From NCBI GenBank assembly GCA_004213555.1, contig SHAP01000004.1, forward strand, positions 124,001-188,000: DNA of 64,000 bases. The letters run 5' to 3'. Made by a program: the position numbers and the translations under genes. The notes under the pieces were generated by a model. That model saw nothing but the letters and a program-made list of their open reading frames with translations, was not told the origin of the DNA and searched no databases. Shown piece after piece: positions 53,025 through 62,063 of this stretch; within the stretch, counting starts at the first letter, position 1, and every line of letters begins with the position of its first letter. Source of the stretch: Phycisphaeraceae bacterium (lineage in GTDB: Bacteria; Planctomycetota; Phycisphaerae; Phycisphaerales; SM1A02).

Positions 53025-53396
53025 ATGAAAACGCAGCTTCTTATCGCTCTGACTTGCTCGTCTCTGGCCTTTGCCGATCGCGGCAACAGTCATTCGAACA
53101 GTGCTTCAGGAGTCTCCAAGGGCAACGATTTTTCGAACGCCGCAATCTATGTTGAACGCCCGGCTGATACCGCCAAAGGCAGCGACTTCTCGAACGGGAA
53201 AGCCAAATCCAAGAAAGGGAATGACTTTTCGAACGGGGCCTCTGGATCTGGGGAGTACAGCTTCCAAACCCTTTTGGAGTGGCTCAGCGAATACGGTCAA
53301 TCTTCAGCCACCGGAAGCAATCGGTTGAGGGCCGACAAAAATCGAGACGCCAAAGTGGATTTTCGTGACCTCTTGATGATCTTCTCTGGATCCTAA
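53025..53396 (+). CDS. Small secreted repeat protein with dockerin-like C-terminus
   Basis: A 123-residue protein that I do not recognise. A signal peptide (MKTQLLIALTCSSLAFA) is followed by four repeats: RGNSHSN (19-25), KGNDFSN (32-38), KGSDFSN (51-57) and KGNDFSN (64-70), set in Ser/Gly/Lys/Ala-rich linkers. The C-terminus (about 100-121) is a single calcium-loop-like unit, RADKNRDAKVDFRDLLMIF, like the dockerin-type tails of Phycisphaerae proteins. The repeats differ in synonymous bases, pointing to selection on the peptide. The start is set by the signal peptide and AAGGA about 9 nt upstream. A strong terminator follows the stop. Confidence 0.7.
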   Translation: MKTQLLIALTCSSLAFADRGNSHSNSASGVSKGNDFSNAAIYVERPADTAKGSDFSNGKAKSKKGNDFSNGASGSGEYSFQTLLEWLSEYGQSSATGSNRLRADKNRDAKVDFRDLLMIFSGS

Positions 53397-53423
53397 ATCC
53401 CCAAACAGCATGTTCCTCCTCAA

Positions 53424-53457
53424 CCGCGGCTCGGATTTCCGGGCCGCGGGCTGTTTC
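53424..53457 (+). terminator. Rho-independent terminator after the small secreted protein
   Basis: The 11-bp stem CCGCGGCTCGG (53424-53434) with CCGGGCCGCGG (53439-53449), including one T-G pair, has a 4-nt loop and is followed by GCTGTTTC. It separates the small gene from the M1 peptidase gene 19 nt further on. Confidence 0.85.
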
Positions 53458-53475
53458 ATTCCTACTCTGTACACC

Positions 53476-56118
53476 ATGATTGGAACCCTGCTTCTCAGCT
53501 TCATCGCACTCCATGATCAACACGACTTAGGATCGCTGCCCCCCATGCCAGACGGGCCCTATCTCCGGCCGGAAAAGTTTGGTGAGCCCGACCTGTTCCG
53601 ACAGCTGGAGTACGACCTGCCCACCGCAAACACCTACCGAACCGCGAGTGGTGCCCCGGGACATCTGTACTGGCAAAACCGAGCCGATCACATCATTCAC
53701 GTGAGGCTTGATCCTGAAGTACACGGCGTGGATGGGATCGAAAAAATCACGTACCACAATCAAAGTCCAGACGCCCTGCGATACCTCTGGATGCAGTTGG
53801 ATCAAAATCGACACGCACCAGATTCGCGAGCGAACCTCTCACGGCGGGGTCCAGACTTGGATCAGCCCCAGTCCATTGGGTGGCTCGAGAGCTTTGCCGA
53901 GAGATTGGCCCATCCCGGAGGCACGACGATCCATCACGTACAAGACAGCCAAGGGCAAGAATTGGCATTCACCATCGTGGGATCCATGATGCGTATCGAT
54001 CTGCCCCAGCCACTGACCAACGGTGAGGTCTTTCAATTTGAAGTGAAATGGTCTCACCGAATCACCCCAGATGCTGTCCGGTCTCGCAGTGGGTACGAAA
54101 TTCTCGATGACGGGACAGGTTTGTATGAATTGGCCCAATGGTTTCCTCGAATGTGCGCTTACACCGACACGCGTGGCTGGCAACACAAAGAATTTTTGGG
54201 CCGAGGTGAATTTACTTTGGAGTTTGGCAACTATGAGTTGCACATCACCGTCCCCGAGAATCATGTGGTGGCCGCATCAGGGGTACTGCAAAATCCTGAA
54301 GAAGTTCTGACCGATCAACAACAACAACGATTGGACGCTTCAAGGACTTCAACGGAGCCCATCATGGTGGTCACCGAAGAGGAAGCAGCGAAGAATCGCT
54401 CTGCGAATCCGCAAGAAGAACGAACCTGGGTGTATCTCGCAGAAAACGTCCGCGATGTCGCTTGGGCCAGCAGCCCCGCCTTTTTGATGGATTCTTGGGG
54501 CGTCATCGTGCCAGGGACCACACGGACCGTGATGTGCCAAAGTTATTTCCCCGAAGAAGGTGAACCCATCTGGAGCCGATGGTCAACGCAGGCGATTGCC
54601 CACACCATCGAAATTTATTCCCGGTACTACCCATACCCATACCCAACCTCATTGAGCGTCAATGGTCCCGTAGGTGGGATGGAATATCCAATGATCACCT
54701 TCAATGGTCCGCGGCCCGAGGAGGACGACACCTATCCCGAACGCACCAAATACCGACTGATCGGTGTGGTCATTCACGAGGTCGGCCACAACTGGTTCCC
54801 CATGATCATCAACTCGGACGAGCGGCAATGGACATGGATGGATGAAGGTCTGAATACCTTTGTGCAATCCATTGCAGAAGCCGAATGGTCAAAGACCTAT
54901 CCGCCGCGGCGTGGGGATCCGGAAAACATCGTGCCTTTCATGACCAGTGAGAAGCAAGTGCCGATCATGACCAATTCGGAGTCGATCCGTCAGTTTGGGA
55001 ACAACGCCTACGCCAAGCCATGTGCGGCACTGAATGTGCTCCGGGAATCTGTACTCGGCCGCGAACTCTTTGATTTTGCTTTTCGAGAATACTGCCACCG
55101 CTGGGCGTTCCGCCGACCCGAACCTGCTGACCTGTTCCGAAGCTTGGAAGACGCTTCTGGCGTCGACTTGGATTGGTTTTGGCGGGGATGGTTCATGACC
55201 ACAGACCACGTTGACATCGCCATCGAAAATGTTCGTCGATTCGATCTCGCCAACGCAGTTGGCGATGAAATGGCAGAGGCGCGACGTCTTGATTCTGAAC
55301 GTGGAAAATCAGCAGCCCAGAGACGCAACGACGAGCTGAACGTCCCCCGACGTGTGGACCAACATCCGATGATTGTCGATTTCTATGAAGGACGAGATCG
55401 ATTCATGGTCACCCCGGAGGACGAACGCGCATGGGCCCGGATGCTTGAGCGGATGGAAGAAAATCAGCGGGCCATCTTTTCGCAAGACTGGATATTTCAC
55501 GAGATCACACTCCGCAATGTTGGGGGCATCCCCATGCCCGTCCCCTTGCAGCTGACATACACCGATGGCACCACGGAACTGGTACCGCTCCCAGTTGAAA
55601 TCTGGGCCAACAACGAGCCGGTCGTGACCAAGGTCCTTGCCAGTCCCGCCCCCATTCAGCAGATTCGTTTTGATCCCACTCGAGACTTGGCGGATTCTGA
55701 TCGGGCAAATGATGTATTTCCCCGAGAGATCAACTCGGGCTTGGTCACCATCACGGTGCCCTACGACCAGCGAAACCCAATGCAAGCCGACCGCGATGAG
55801 CGCGGCCGAAGAGACAGCTTGCCTGGTGTCCAAACCATTGCCCAAACCCTGCTCGATGGATGGGTGCCCGAAGAAGGTGCCGCCCCCAACGAGGCCGCGG
55901 CGACGTTGCTCAATCAAGCAGCAATCATCGACGCACTGGATGCCTTCGGACAGCCTTTCACCGTTGAACTGTCTGGCGAAGCCTGGACCGAAACATCGGA
56001 ATCGCCACTGGCGTATGTGACCTCGGTTGGTTTCGACGGCAAGCCTCGAACCGATGATGACCTGGCCTGGCGCATTGAACTGGATGGAACCGTGACGCCT
56101 GTGAACGCCAAGGACTGA
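53476..56118 (+). CDS. Exported M1-family metallopeptidase
   Basis: An 880-residue aminopeptidase-like protein. A signal peptide (MIGTLLLSFIALHDQ) is followed by the N-terminal beta domain. The catalytic region has the exopeptidase-type motif VGGMEYPMIT (in place of GAMEN), the zinc motif HEVGHNW with the third ligand in TWMDEGLNTF, and a Tyr-containing downstream helix region. The C-terminal half is long and acidic. It probably degrades peptides outside the cytoplasm. The ATG at 53476 is used because the longer open frame starts inside the terminator hairpin upstream. Confidence 0.92.
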   Translation: MIGTLLLSFIALHDQHDLGSLPPMPDGPYLRPEKFGEPDLFRQLEYDLPTANTYRTASGAPGHLYWQNRADHIIHVRLDPEVHGVDGIEKITYHNQSPDALRYLWMQLDQNRHAPDSRANLSRRGPDLDQPQSIGWLESFAERLAHPGGTTIHHVQDSQGQELAFTIVGSMMRIDLPQPLTNGEVFQFEVKWSHRITPDAVRSRSGYEILDDGTGLYELAQWFPRMCAYTDTRGWQHKEFLGRGEFTLEFGNYELHITVPENHVVAASGVLQNPEEVLTDQQQQRLDASRTSTEPIMVVTEEEAAKNRSANPQEERTWVYLAENVRDVAWASSPAFLMDSWGVIVPGTTRTVMCQSYFPEEGEPIWSRWSTQAIAHTIEIYSRYYPYPYPTSLSVNGPVGGMEYPMITFNGPRPEEDDTYPERTKYRLIGVVIHEVGHNWFPMIINSDERQWTWMDEGLNTFVQSIAEAEWSKTYPPRRGDPENIVPFMTSEKQVPIMTNSESIRQFGNNAYAKPCAALNVLRESVLGRELFDFAFREYCHRWAFRRPEPADLFRSLEDASGVDLDWFWRGWFMTTDHVDIAIENVRRFDLANAVGDEMAEARRLDSERGKSAAQRRNDELNVPRRVDQHPMIVDFYEGRDRFMVTPEDERAWARMLERMEENQRAIFSQDWIFHEITLRNVGGIPMPVPLQLTYTDGTTELVPLPVEIWANNEPVVTKVLASPAPIQQIRFDPTRDLADSDRANDVFPREINSGLVTITVPYDQRNPMQADRDERGRRDSLPGVQTIAQTLLDGWVPEEGAAPNEAAATLLNQAAIIDALDAFGQPFTVELSGEAWTETSESPLAYVTSVGFDGKPRTDDDLAWRIELDGTVTPVNAKD

Positions 56119-56135
56119 CCAAGCTTGATGCTGGT

Positions 56136-57287
56136 TTACTGAAGAGGCTCAGCCATTCGGCGCTCGAGGCTTTGGAATCGTGCACGCAGTTCGGATCCTT
56201 CAAAACCCCGGAGTGGCGGGAGCTCGAGGGTCATCAGGGCCCCGAACGCTTCGGAGCCACGTCGAATCAAATCGGCCGTCTCCAAAGAAAGGTCAACCGT
56301 GCGCCACGTGTTCGCGGCCAAGCGAAGATCCTTCTCAACCTCCACGTTCCCACGCTCAACACCTTCGGCTTGAATCTTGAGATACTCGATGTAGCGAACT
56401 GCGGCGGTCTGGGTCAATTCCAATTGATCGACGTTCCTCTGGAAAGCTTCGGCACGGTCTGGGTCTGCGGCTTTCCCTGACAAAGCCTCTTGCCGCTGAA
56501 ACTCTGCGTCTTTCAAAATGGTGTCAAGGCGTGGAATGGCCACTTCGCGAACCCACCGAACGTAATCGTCTTGGGCGACGTCAACCAATCGGACCAACAA
56601 CACATAAAGACCGTAGTACTTCCGAGTCAGCTCGGGGGCCTCCCCGCTCTCATCTGCCAGACGGTGCAACTGTTCGGTGACCAGCCGAACATTGGCAATG
56701 GTGATGGCCAAGTCGCTGAAGCGCTCGCCCGCCAGCGTCCCCAACAGCGAACGTGCAGCTTGATCTTCAATTTTTAGACCAGTGCGGGAAAGCGCTTCAA
56801 TGAATTGCCTTTCGACTTCAAGCAAGGCCAATCGAAGGTCCTCTTGCTTGGCCTGACTTTCTAAAATCATCTCATCGAATTCTTCGCGGCTGGTGACAAT
56901 CAAGTCTTCTGCTTTCCCAAGCGAATCTTCGGCGGGAGCCGTATCGCGTTTGCGACGCATTTCGTCTTGATCGAAATTGGCATCACGGATGGCTTTTTGA
57001 ATGGCCTTGGCCTCCGCCCGAAGGTCGCCAGCGCCTTCGCCTGCAAGAACCATCGTCACCGCGCGGAGCAGATCTTCGATGGCTTCATCGTTTGAAATTT
57101 TGGTCTCTTTGACCCCAATGACATCCCACCAAGGGCTTTTCTCGGGAAGGGTTTCGTGTGATTCAAATTTTCCCAACGCCTTCCCAAGATCCCGCTCAAC
57201 ACGATTGAAAAGATCTTGTCCTGCTGCGACCGGATCCTCAACAAAAACAGAATCTTGCAAGATGGACAGAAGAAGCAAAGAAATCAT
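56136..57287 (-). CDS. Exported helical protein (hypothetical)
   Basis: A 383-residue protein with a short hydrophobic start (MISLLLLSILQDS) and an otherwise charged, predicted alpha-helical body with coiled-coil-like stretches (for example EEFDEMILESQAKQEDLRLA, LALLEVERQFIEAL). I recognise no catalytic motif. It overlaps the stop of the upstream exported gene by 4 nt (ATGA), so the two are surely translated together. They may form a complex in the periplasm. It converges on the M1 peptidase gene with 17 bp between. Confidence 0.55.
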   Translation of the reverse strand: MISLLLLSILQDSVFVEDPVAAGQDLFNRVERDLGKALGKFESHETLPEKSPWWDVIGVKETKISNDEAIEDLLRAVTMVLAGEGAGDLRAEAKAIQKAIRDANFDQDEMRRKRDTAPAEDSLGKAEDLIVTSREEFDEMILESQAKQEDLRLALLEVERQFIEALSRTGLKIEDQAARSLLGTLAGERFSDLAITIANVRLVTEQLHRLADESGEAPELTRKYYGLYVLLVRLVDVAQDDYVRWVREVAIPRLDTILKDAEFQRQEALSGKAADPDRAEAFQRNVDQLELTQTAAVRYIEYLKIQAEGVERGNVEVEKDLRLAANTWRTVDLSLETADLIRRGSEAFGALMTLELPPLRGFEGSELRARFQSLERRMAEPLQ

Positions 57288-58108
57288 GGGACGCGCCTCG
57301 TACTCGACCCAGGAGACTTGGACTCGGACGGACCAGACTTGGGCAATGGATTGATTCGGATGGCCTCAAAGACTTGCTCTTCGCGCAGCAGTCCGACGCA
57401 AGCCATAACAGCTTCACGTTCACGTATTGCGTCGCGCTCATTCTGTGCGGTGAGGACTGGCATCAGTTGCTGCATCATGCGTTGCTGCTGGGCTTGAGTG
57501 AGATCCAATTGCTGAAGCGCTTTCGCAAAAGCAGGGATGTTGGGGAGACGTCGCAAGAGAGACTCACGGAGTCGAACTGATCGTGTCGCCACGGTGGCCC
57601 GGATTTTGAGTGCGCGTGCAGGGAGTTCGACCCCAGCATCGGCCAAAATTTCTTTTTCCAATGCCTCTCGATATTCCCGAACGGCGTCCAAAGCAACCTT
57701 CGTTTGTTCCGGAGTGATCAGATCTTTCAATTCGTAGACCAATGAACTTCGCTTGGCCACCACGCCCCAGCCATCAATAACTTCTCCCAGAGAAATTTCA
57801 CCACCCTGGCTTGATTTCAAAACCATTTCTTTCAGCCGGTCCAAGTGGTCGTCAACGTAAAGATCAAATTCTCGGTCCCGAATCAGAATCAGGTCCTGAA
57901 CCTTTTGCCGAACCGCCGGGGAAAGATTGAGCTTCTGCACCGCAACATGTGAAGACTCTGACCAGCGGAGCAGACGACCGTTTTCAGATCGTTGCACCAA
58001 CGTGATTGGAGGATTGGCGATCAACGCAGGTGGAGGTGAATCACCCCCACTGGCCAAAGGTGGATCGGCCCAGACAAAAGACAACACAAACAAAAGATCG
58101 AAAATCAC
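57284..58108 (-). CDS. Exported helical LTxxQ-like protein (hypothetical)
   Basis: A 274-residue protein with a signal peptide (MIFDLLFVLSFVWA). Helices LNLSPAVRQKVQDLILIRDREF near 57-78 and ITPEQTKVALDAVREY near 130-146 carry the L(T/S)xxQ-like pattern of Spy/CpxP periplasmic chaperones; another is LDLTQAQQQRMMQQLM near 210. It begins with GTG at 58108, divergent from the RluA gene (23 bp between). The family similarity is by eye and moderate. Together with the downstream gene and the 815-residue protein at 9929 it suggests a family of large helical envelope proteins in this organism. Confidence 0.55.
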   Translation of the reverse strand: MIFDLLFVLSFVWADPPLASGGDSPPPALIANPPITLVQRSENGRLLRWSESSHVAVQKLNLSPAVRQKVQDLILIRDREFDLYVDDHLDRLKEMVLKSSQGGEISLGEVIDGWGVVAKRSSLVYELKDLITPEQTKVALDAVREYREALEKEILADAGVELPARALKIRATVATRSVRLRESLLRRLPNIPAFAKALQQLDLTQAQQQRMMQQLMPVLTAQNERDAIREREAVMACVGLLREEQVFEAIRINPLPKSGPSESKSPGSSTRRVP

Positions 58109-58131
58109 CAGCCAAGTGTACGCTCAGAGTC

Positions 58132-58827
58132 ATGGGACGCCTCTTTTCTCCCCACGAAGAGCTCACAATCCTGCACCAAGAAGATGACTTTGTTGTCATC
58201 CACAAACCTTGGGGCATGCGATCGGCCCCAGGGCGTCCGGAAAATACCCACGATTCGGCTGAGCTTCGTTTGCGACAACACATTCCCAGAGCTGAGGGAC
58301 CCATGAGTGTCCACCGGTTGGATGTCGAGACAAGCGGACTGATGGTCTTTGCGCTGAATGCTTCCACCCAATCCAATCTGTCAAAGCAGTTCCAAAAGCG
58401 TCTCGTAGGCAAGCGGTACATCGCCCTGGTGGAACATTCGCCGGCCGGAAATCAAGGTGCGATCGAGGCGCCCTTGGTCAAGGATCCCGAACCCACCCAT
58501 TGGCCACGCCAGAAGATTTGTCACGATTCGGGTCGGCCATCTCGCACGCTCTGGCGCATCCACGAACGGCCCATCGATGAGCCTTTGCGACAGCAAGGAC
58601 GAACAGCGCGTTTGGAACTTCGGCCCGAAACCGGCCGGACCCATCAAATTCGAGTGCATCTGGCCTCCCCACCAGAAGAGGGCGGTTTGGGCACGCCCAT
58701 CCTTGGTGACACCCTCTATGGGTCAGAGTCCACGGCCCCTCGGCTGTGCTTGCACGCCGAAGAGTTGGCTTTTTGGCGACCGAATACCGATGAATGGCTG
58801 AAATTCGAATCGCCGGCCCCATTTTAA
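58132..58827 (+). CDS. RluA-family pseudouridine synthase
   Basis: A 231-residue RNA pseudouridine synthase. It starts directly with the catalytic domain (LTILHQEDDFVVIHKPWGM), so no S4 domain is present. The catalytic Asp is in MSVHRLDVETSGLMVFALN near residue 64. KRYIALVEH, TARLELRPETGRTHQIRVHLA and PILGDTLYG complete the RluA signature. Short members of this type modify tRNA U32/rRNA (RluA) or tRNA U65 (TruC); which one is not clear. The ATG at 58132 is used because the upstream frame overlaps the divergent gene. Confidence 0.9.
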   Translation: MGRLFSPHEELTILHQEDDFVVIHKPWGMRSAPGRPENTHDSAELRLRQHIPRAEGPMSVHRLDVETSGLMVFALNASTQSNLSKQFQKRLVGKRYIALVEHSPAGNQGAIEAPLVKDPEPTHWPRQKICHDSGRPSRTLWRIHERPIDEPLRQQGRTARLELRPETGRTHQIRVHLASPPEEGGLGTPILGDTLYGSESTAPRLCLHAEELAFWRPNTDEWLKFESPAPF

Positions 58828-58915
58828 AAATCAAAACTTTGTGGCGGGTCACTGCTCGCCACCTCGCCACTTCTGGTGGACCGGGTTGGACACTCGGCTC
58901 ACCAACCCGATCCGG

Positions 58916-58951
58916 GCCCCGTCGCGTGTGCGGCGGGGCTCTTCCATTTTT
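58916..58951 (+). terminator. Rho-independent terminator after the RluA-family gene
   Basis: The 10-bp stem GCCCCGTCGC (58916-58925) with GCGGCGGGGC (58930-58939), including one T-G pair, has a 4-nt loop and ends in TCTTCCATTTTTG. It also separates the plus-strand gene from the minus-strand tRNA. Confidence 0.82.
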
Positions 58952-58988
58952 GACGAAGACCGACGACGCCGGGATGTCGGACGTTCAA

Positions 58989-59074
58989 TAGGCTCGGAGG
59001 GACTCGAACCCTCAACGCTCAATTTGAGCCGCGGATTTTAAGTCCGCTGCGTCTGCCAATTCCGCCACGAGCCC
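58989..59074 (-). tRNA. tRNA-Leu (anticodon UAA)
   Basis: An 86-nt type II tRNA. The acceptor stem is GGGCTCG (59074-59068) with CGAGCCT (58996-58990), the first pair being G-U. The anticodon stem GCGGA/TCCGC encloses CTTAAAA, anticodon TAA at 59038-59040. A long variable arm (GGCTCAAATTGAGC) is typical of leucine tRNAs. The T-loop is GGTTCGAGTCC and the discriminator base is A. CCA is not encoded in the gene. Confidence 0.96.
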
Positions 59075-59135
59075 AGAACTTGACTCTACCACCTCCGCAA
59101 GGAAAGGCTTCCCTCGATACCTTGAAGTTGGCGAC

Positions 59136-60173
59136 TTAAGGTGAGGGGCCTGAGGTTGAAACATCAACTGGATTCTTGGTGGGGGATTGCAGAACGCTTT
59201 GGATTTGACGGATCGGTGTGACCCGAAAAGCCGGAAGTCGGTACACCCACCGCAGCCAACGGCTCCATTTGGGCTGAGGGTTCTGCCCTTGCGACGGCAC
59301 AAAATCCAATCCGCACCATGCGCCAGATCCCTCTTCCTCCCCCAAGTCAATGGAAACGGTCAGTTGGCCCTCTCGAGCGACATAGGTCAGAACAACAGTG
59401 TCGTTTGACCATTGGTGCTGGTCGCGCGCGATGACATCGTCAAAATCAAGACGGGTCGGCCACCCAGGAAGTTCTGCTCGGGCCAATTGCACAGCCTTGT
59501 CGGGGACCAAATCCAAGGTGTCTGCAGCAAGATCCCATGAGTCGTTGGTGGATTCGGGTGAGGTATTTGCACGAACAAGCCGCATCGGTCCGAAGTTCAT
59601 CTCAGCAATTCCAGATCGATCCAGCGTGCAAAAATTCGTTTCCAACCAACCAATTGGATCCACCTCCACTTCAACATGGCCCTTGCACTTGAAAGTTTGA
59701 TCTTCGGTTGCCAATCGGGCAAACGTGCTTTTCGGGGACCACTGCTGCTTCCCCAAGATGACATGGCCCACAAGATCAGACTCGGCAGAGAGTTCGATCT
59801 CGATGGCGCGGGCACCTTCGGTTGACACGTCCAAATCGATGGCGGCATGACGTGCCGGGTCTTGGGTCTTGGCTTCCCAACGCTCAAGCTGGTCCAGTTG
59901 CACCAACAGTTGTCGAATGCGTTCTCGATCGACGGGGTAGTCGGCGGCGGATGCGCATTGCCACTGACTGGCGACGCGTCGAATCAATGTGGTCACGCCC
60001 CCCTGCCGAATTGTGATGGCGTCAATGGCTTCAGCGTTTGCCTTGAGGGTTGGAACCATCGGTGTTCCAAGGCCATCCTTTGATGACTCTTCAGGGTTGG
60101 GCCGAGTGATCACCGCCAGAAGCAAGACCGTGGTGATTGCGGCCAATGGCATAAGGCTCTTTTTCTCGCTCAC
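59136..60173 (-). CDS. DUF4340 domain-containing membrane-anchored protein
   Basis: A 345-residue protein with one N-terminal membrane segment (SLMPLAAITTVLLLAVI, 7-23) and a beta-rich domain. DUF4340-like features are VDRERIRQLLVQLDQLERWEAKTQDP, DVSTEGARAIEIEL, then GHVILGKQQWSPKSTFARL, and a second repeat with WPTRLDFDDVI. The GTG at 60173 overlaps the gldG stop by 4 nt (GTGA), which fixes the start. In many bacteria DUF4340 follows ABC/GldG genes, as here. The function is unknown; it probably acts with the ABC system. Confidence 0.85.
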   Translation of the reverse strand: MSEKKSLMPLAAITTVLLLAVITRPNPEESSKDGLGTPMVPTLKANAEAIDAITIRQGGVTTLIRRVASQWQCASAADYPVDRERIRQLLVQLDQLERWEAKTQDPARHAAIDLDVSTEGARAIEIELSAESDLVGHVILGKQQWSPKSTFARLATEDQTFKCKGHVEVEVDPIGWLETNFCTLDRSGIAEMNFGPMRLVRANTSPESTNDSWDLAADTLDLVPDKAVQLARAELPGWPTRLDFDDVIARDQHQWSNDTVVLTYVAREGQLTVSIDLGEEEGSGAWCGLDFVPSQGQNPQPKWSRWLRWVYRLPAFRVTPIRQIQSVLQSPTKNPVDVSTSGPSP

Positions 60174-62062
60174 AACACCTTTCTCCGCATCAAGAAAATC
60201 AATCCGGACACTGACGCAACGACCAATGGCCAAACGATGGTGTTGAACAACATCAGATTGGTGCCGAGTTGTTCGATATTTCTACGGAGGTTGAGCTGCA
60301 CCAATCGAAGTTGCTTCCGAGCCGCGATGATCTTGTCTTGCAATTGGTCCACTTCGGCCTCCTGCTCGGGAGAAAGCAGCAATGTGGCTTGGCTCCCTGC
60401 TTGAGCCTGCTGCAGTTGACCAAGACGGCGCTCGGTCTCTTGGATTTCTGTCTCAAGTCGCTCCTGCTCCGCCAAGTACTCGCTTTCAGCCGCTTGACGA
60501 AGCGCCTCCACCCGGTCGAAGGGCCGGGTGTACTCACCACGGCCTCGCAGCCCCGCGAGCACAGGATCGCCCGCCATGGTCTCCATGGCATTCAGCATGA
60601 AGGAACCGTTGTCAGCAAAGGTTCGGTACCCCAAACTGATCGATCCCAAACGCTCTTCGCGGATCCAGTTGTTGTCGGACAGAAAGTCAACATCCCCCAA
60701 CACCAGAATGTTGGCCACTCCAGTTGGCACCTCTGGTGCACTGTCCAATAGCTCTTCCAGAGCGGGATCAACAGCAGCTTCGGTTTTGACCGGCGGGTAT
60801 GCACTCTTGATGGGCCCGGTGAATCGGGCGGCCACCGTCTGGTATTCCCCACTGGATTCAAAGTTCTGAATCAACGTGCCGGGATCAATCTGAAAACCCA
60901 ATTGAGCCGTCAACATCCTTTGACTGTTTTCACTGGAGCGGACCACCGGAATCAGACGTGTTGGTGCATCTTCCTCAATGGAGAAGGCCCCCGTCGTCGC
61001 GAGATTCAGAGTGGTCAGGCCCTTGGTGATGGGGTCGTCCCCGTTGAGGTTCTCACTTTGAGCATTCCACCACGCGATGAAGTCCATGACCTCCACGCCG
61101 CGGCTCGTCGTCGCTTGGACCCGAAGCGCAAGGTCACGATCGGCCACGAAATAGCCTCGAGTCCAATTCAGACCCCACGCACCCAAGAAGGTGTCAAATT
61201 GGCTTGAAGTGGGTTGTGGCCCCTGCATTCCAAATGCGGGCTCGGCGGCTTGAGCATCCGCTTCACACCAAGGATCCAAACACAACAGCAATGGCTTCTC
61301 TTGAAGCACGTACGCGTCGATTGCCACGGCCAACTCAGCGGAGATGGATCTGGGATGCACGATCCAAAGCAAGTCCAGACCATCGGGCAATGCGGTGTCC
61401 GACTCGGCAATGGGCACCACATCGAAGAGTTGCTCGACCTGAGACAAGATTTGCCAACCTGGCTTCATCTGCATTGTTTGTTGGTCGAGACTTGGCGCCA
61501 TTTCGAGCGAAGTCACCAAACCAACGGTGGGCCGCCCCAATCGGCCAATAGAAATGACCGAGCGCATCACTTCGTATTCCAAGAACCGTTCTTGCGTTGG
61601 ATCCAAATACGGAATGACGCTTTGTTCGTCGACGCTGTTGACCGCCACCAGACCAAGGGTCAGTTCTCGACCTGCGCCATCAATCTGGATTCGGGAAAGC
61701 TGCGCGGCTCGGGCCAAATCCTCCGCCTCAGAAAATGGCTCGGGATCGAGCACTCTCAGAGAGAGCTTGCCGTTGGAGGCTTGAACCATCTCCTCAAGGA
61801 ACTCTTGGACGCGCTGGCCATACGTGCGGAAGTTCGGAAGATTTTCGGCACTCTTCTTGGAGTAATAGAAGTCCAGTCGTACCGGCTCATCGAGTGCTCG
61901 CAAGAGTGGACTCACCCCATCTGAGAGTGAGTACAGCTTGTCTTGGGTCAGGTCCAAGCGAAGTCCGGGCAGGCCGGTTGAAATCAAAATGTTTAACGCG
62001 AACACAGCAACCAGCAGCAGTGTGGATCCAAAGATCGCGGTTTGGGCGGATTTGTTGTTCAA
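60170..62062 (-). CDS. GldG-like ABC auxiliary protein
   Basis: A 630-residue protein with an N-terminal membrane helix (FGSTLLLVAVFALNILIS, 11-28), a large extracytoplasmic domain and a C-terminal membrane helix (WPLVVASVSGLIFLM). The entry LRLDLTQDKLYSLSDGVSPLLRALDEPVRLDFYYSK is the classic GldG/ABC_transp_aux signature. A coiled coil (QEAEVDQLQDKIIAARKQLR) precedes the last helix. In gliding Bacteroidetes GldG works with GldA/GldF, but in planctomycetes these genes are found in non-gliders, so the substrate is open. It starts one base after the permease stop. Confidence 0.92.
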   Translation of the reverse strand: MNNKSAQTAIFGSTLLLVAVFALNILISTGLPGLRLDLTQDKLYSLSDGVSPLLRALDEPVRLDFYYSKKSAENLPNFRTYGQRVQEFLEEMVQASNGKLSLRVLDPEPFSEAEDLARAAQLSRIQIDGAGRELTLGLVAVNSVDEQSVIPYLDPTQERFLEYEVMRSVISIGRLGRPTVGLVTSLEMAPSLDQQTMQMKPGWQILSQVEQLFDVVPIAESDTALPDGLDLLWIVHPRSISAELAVAIDAYVLQEKPLLLCLDPWCEADAQAAEPAFGMQGPQPTSSQFDTFLGAWGLNWTRGYFVADRDLALRVQATTSRGVEVMDFIAWWNAQSENLNGDDPITKGLTTLNLATTGAFSIEEDAPTRLIPVVRSSENSQRMLTAQLGFQIDPGTLIQNFESSGEYQTVAARFTGPIKSAYPPVKTEAAVDPALEELLDSAPEVPTGVANILVLGDVDFLSDNNWIREERLGSISLGYRTFADNGSFMLNAMETMAGDPVLAGLRGRGEYTRPFDRVEALRQAAESEYLAEQERLETEIQETERRLGQLQQAQAGSQATLLLSPEQEAEVDQLQDKIIAARKQLRLVQLNLRRNIEQLGTNLMLFNTIVWPLVVASVSGLIFLMRRKVL

Positions 62063-62063
62063 T

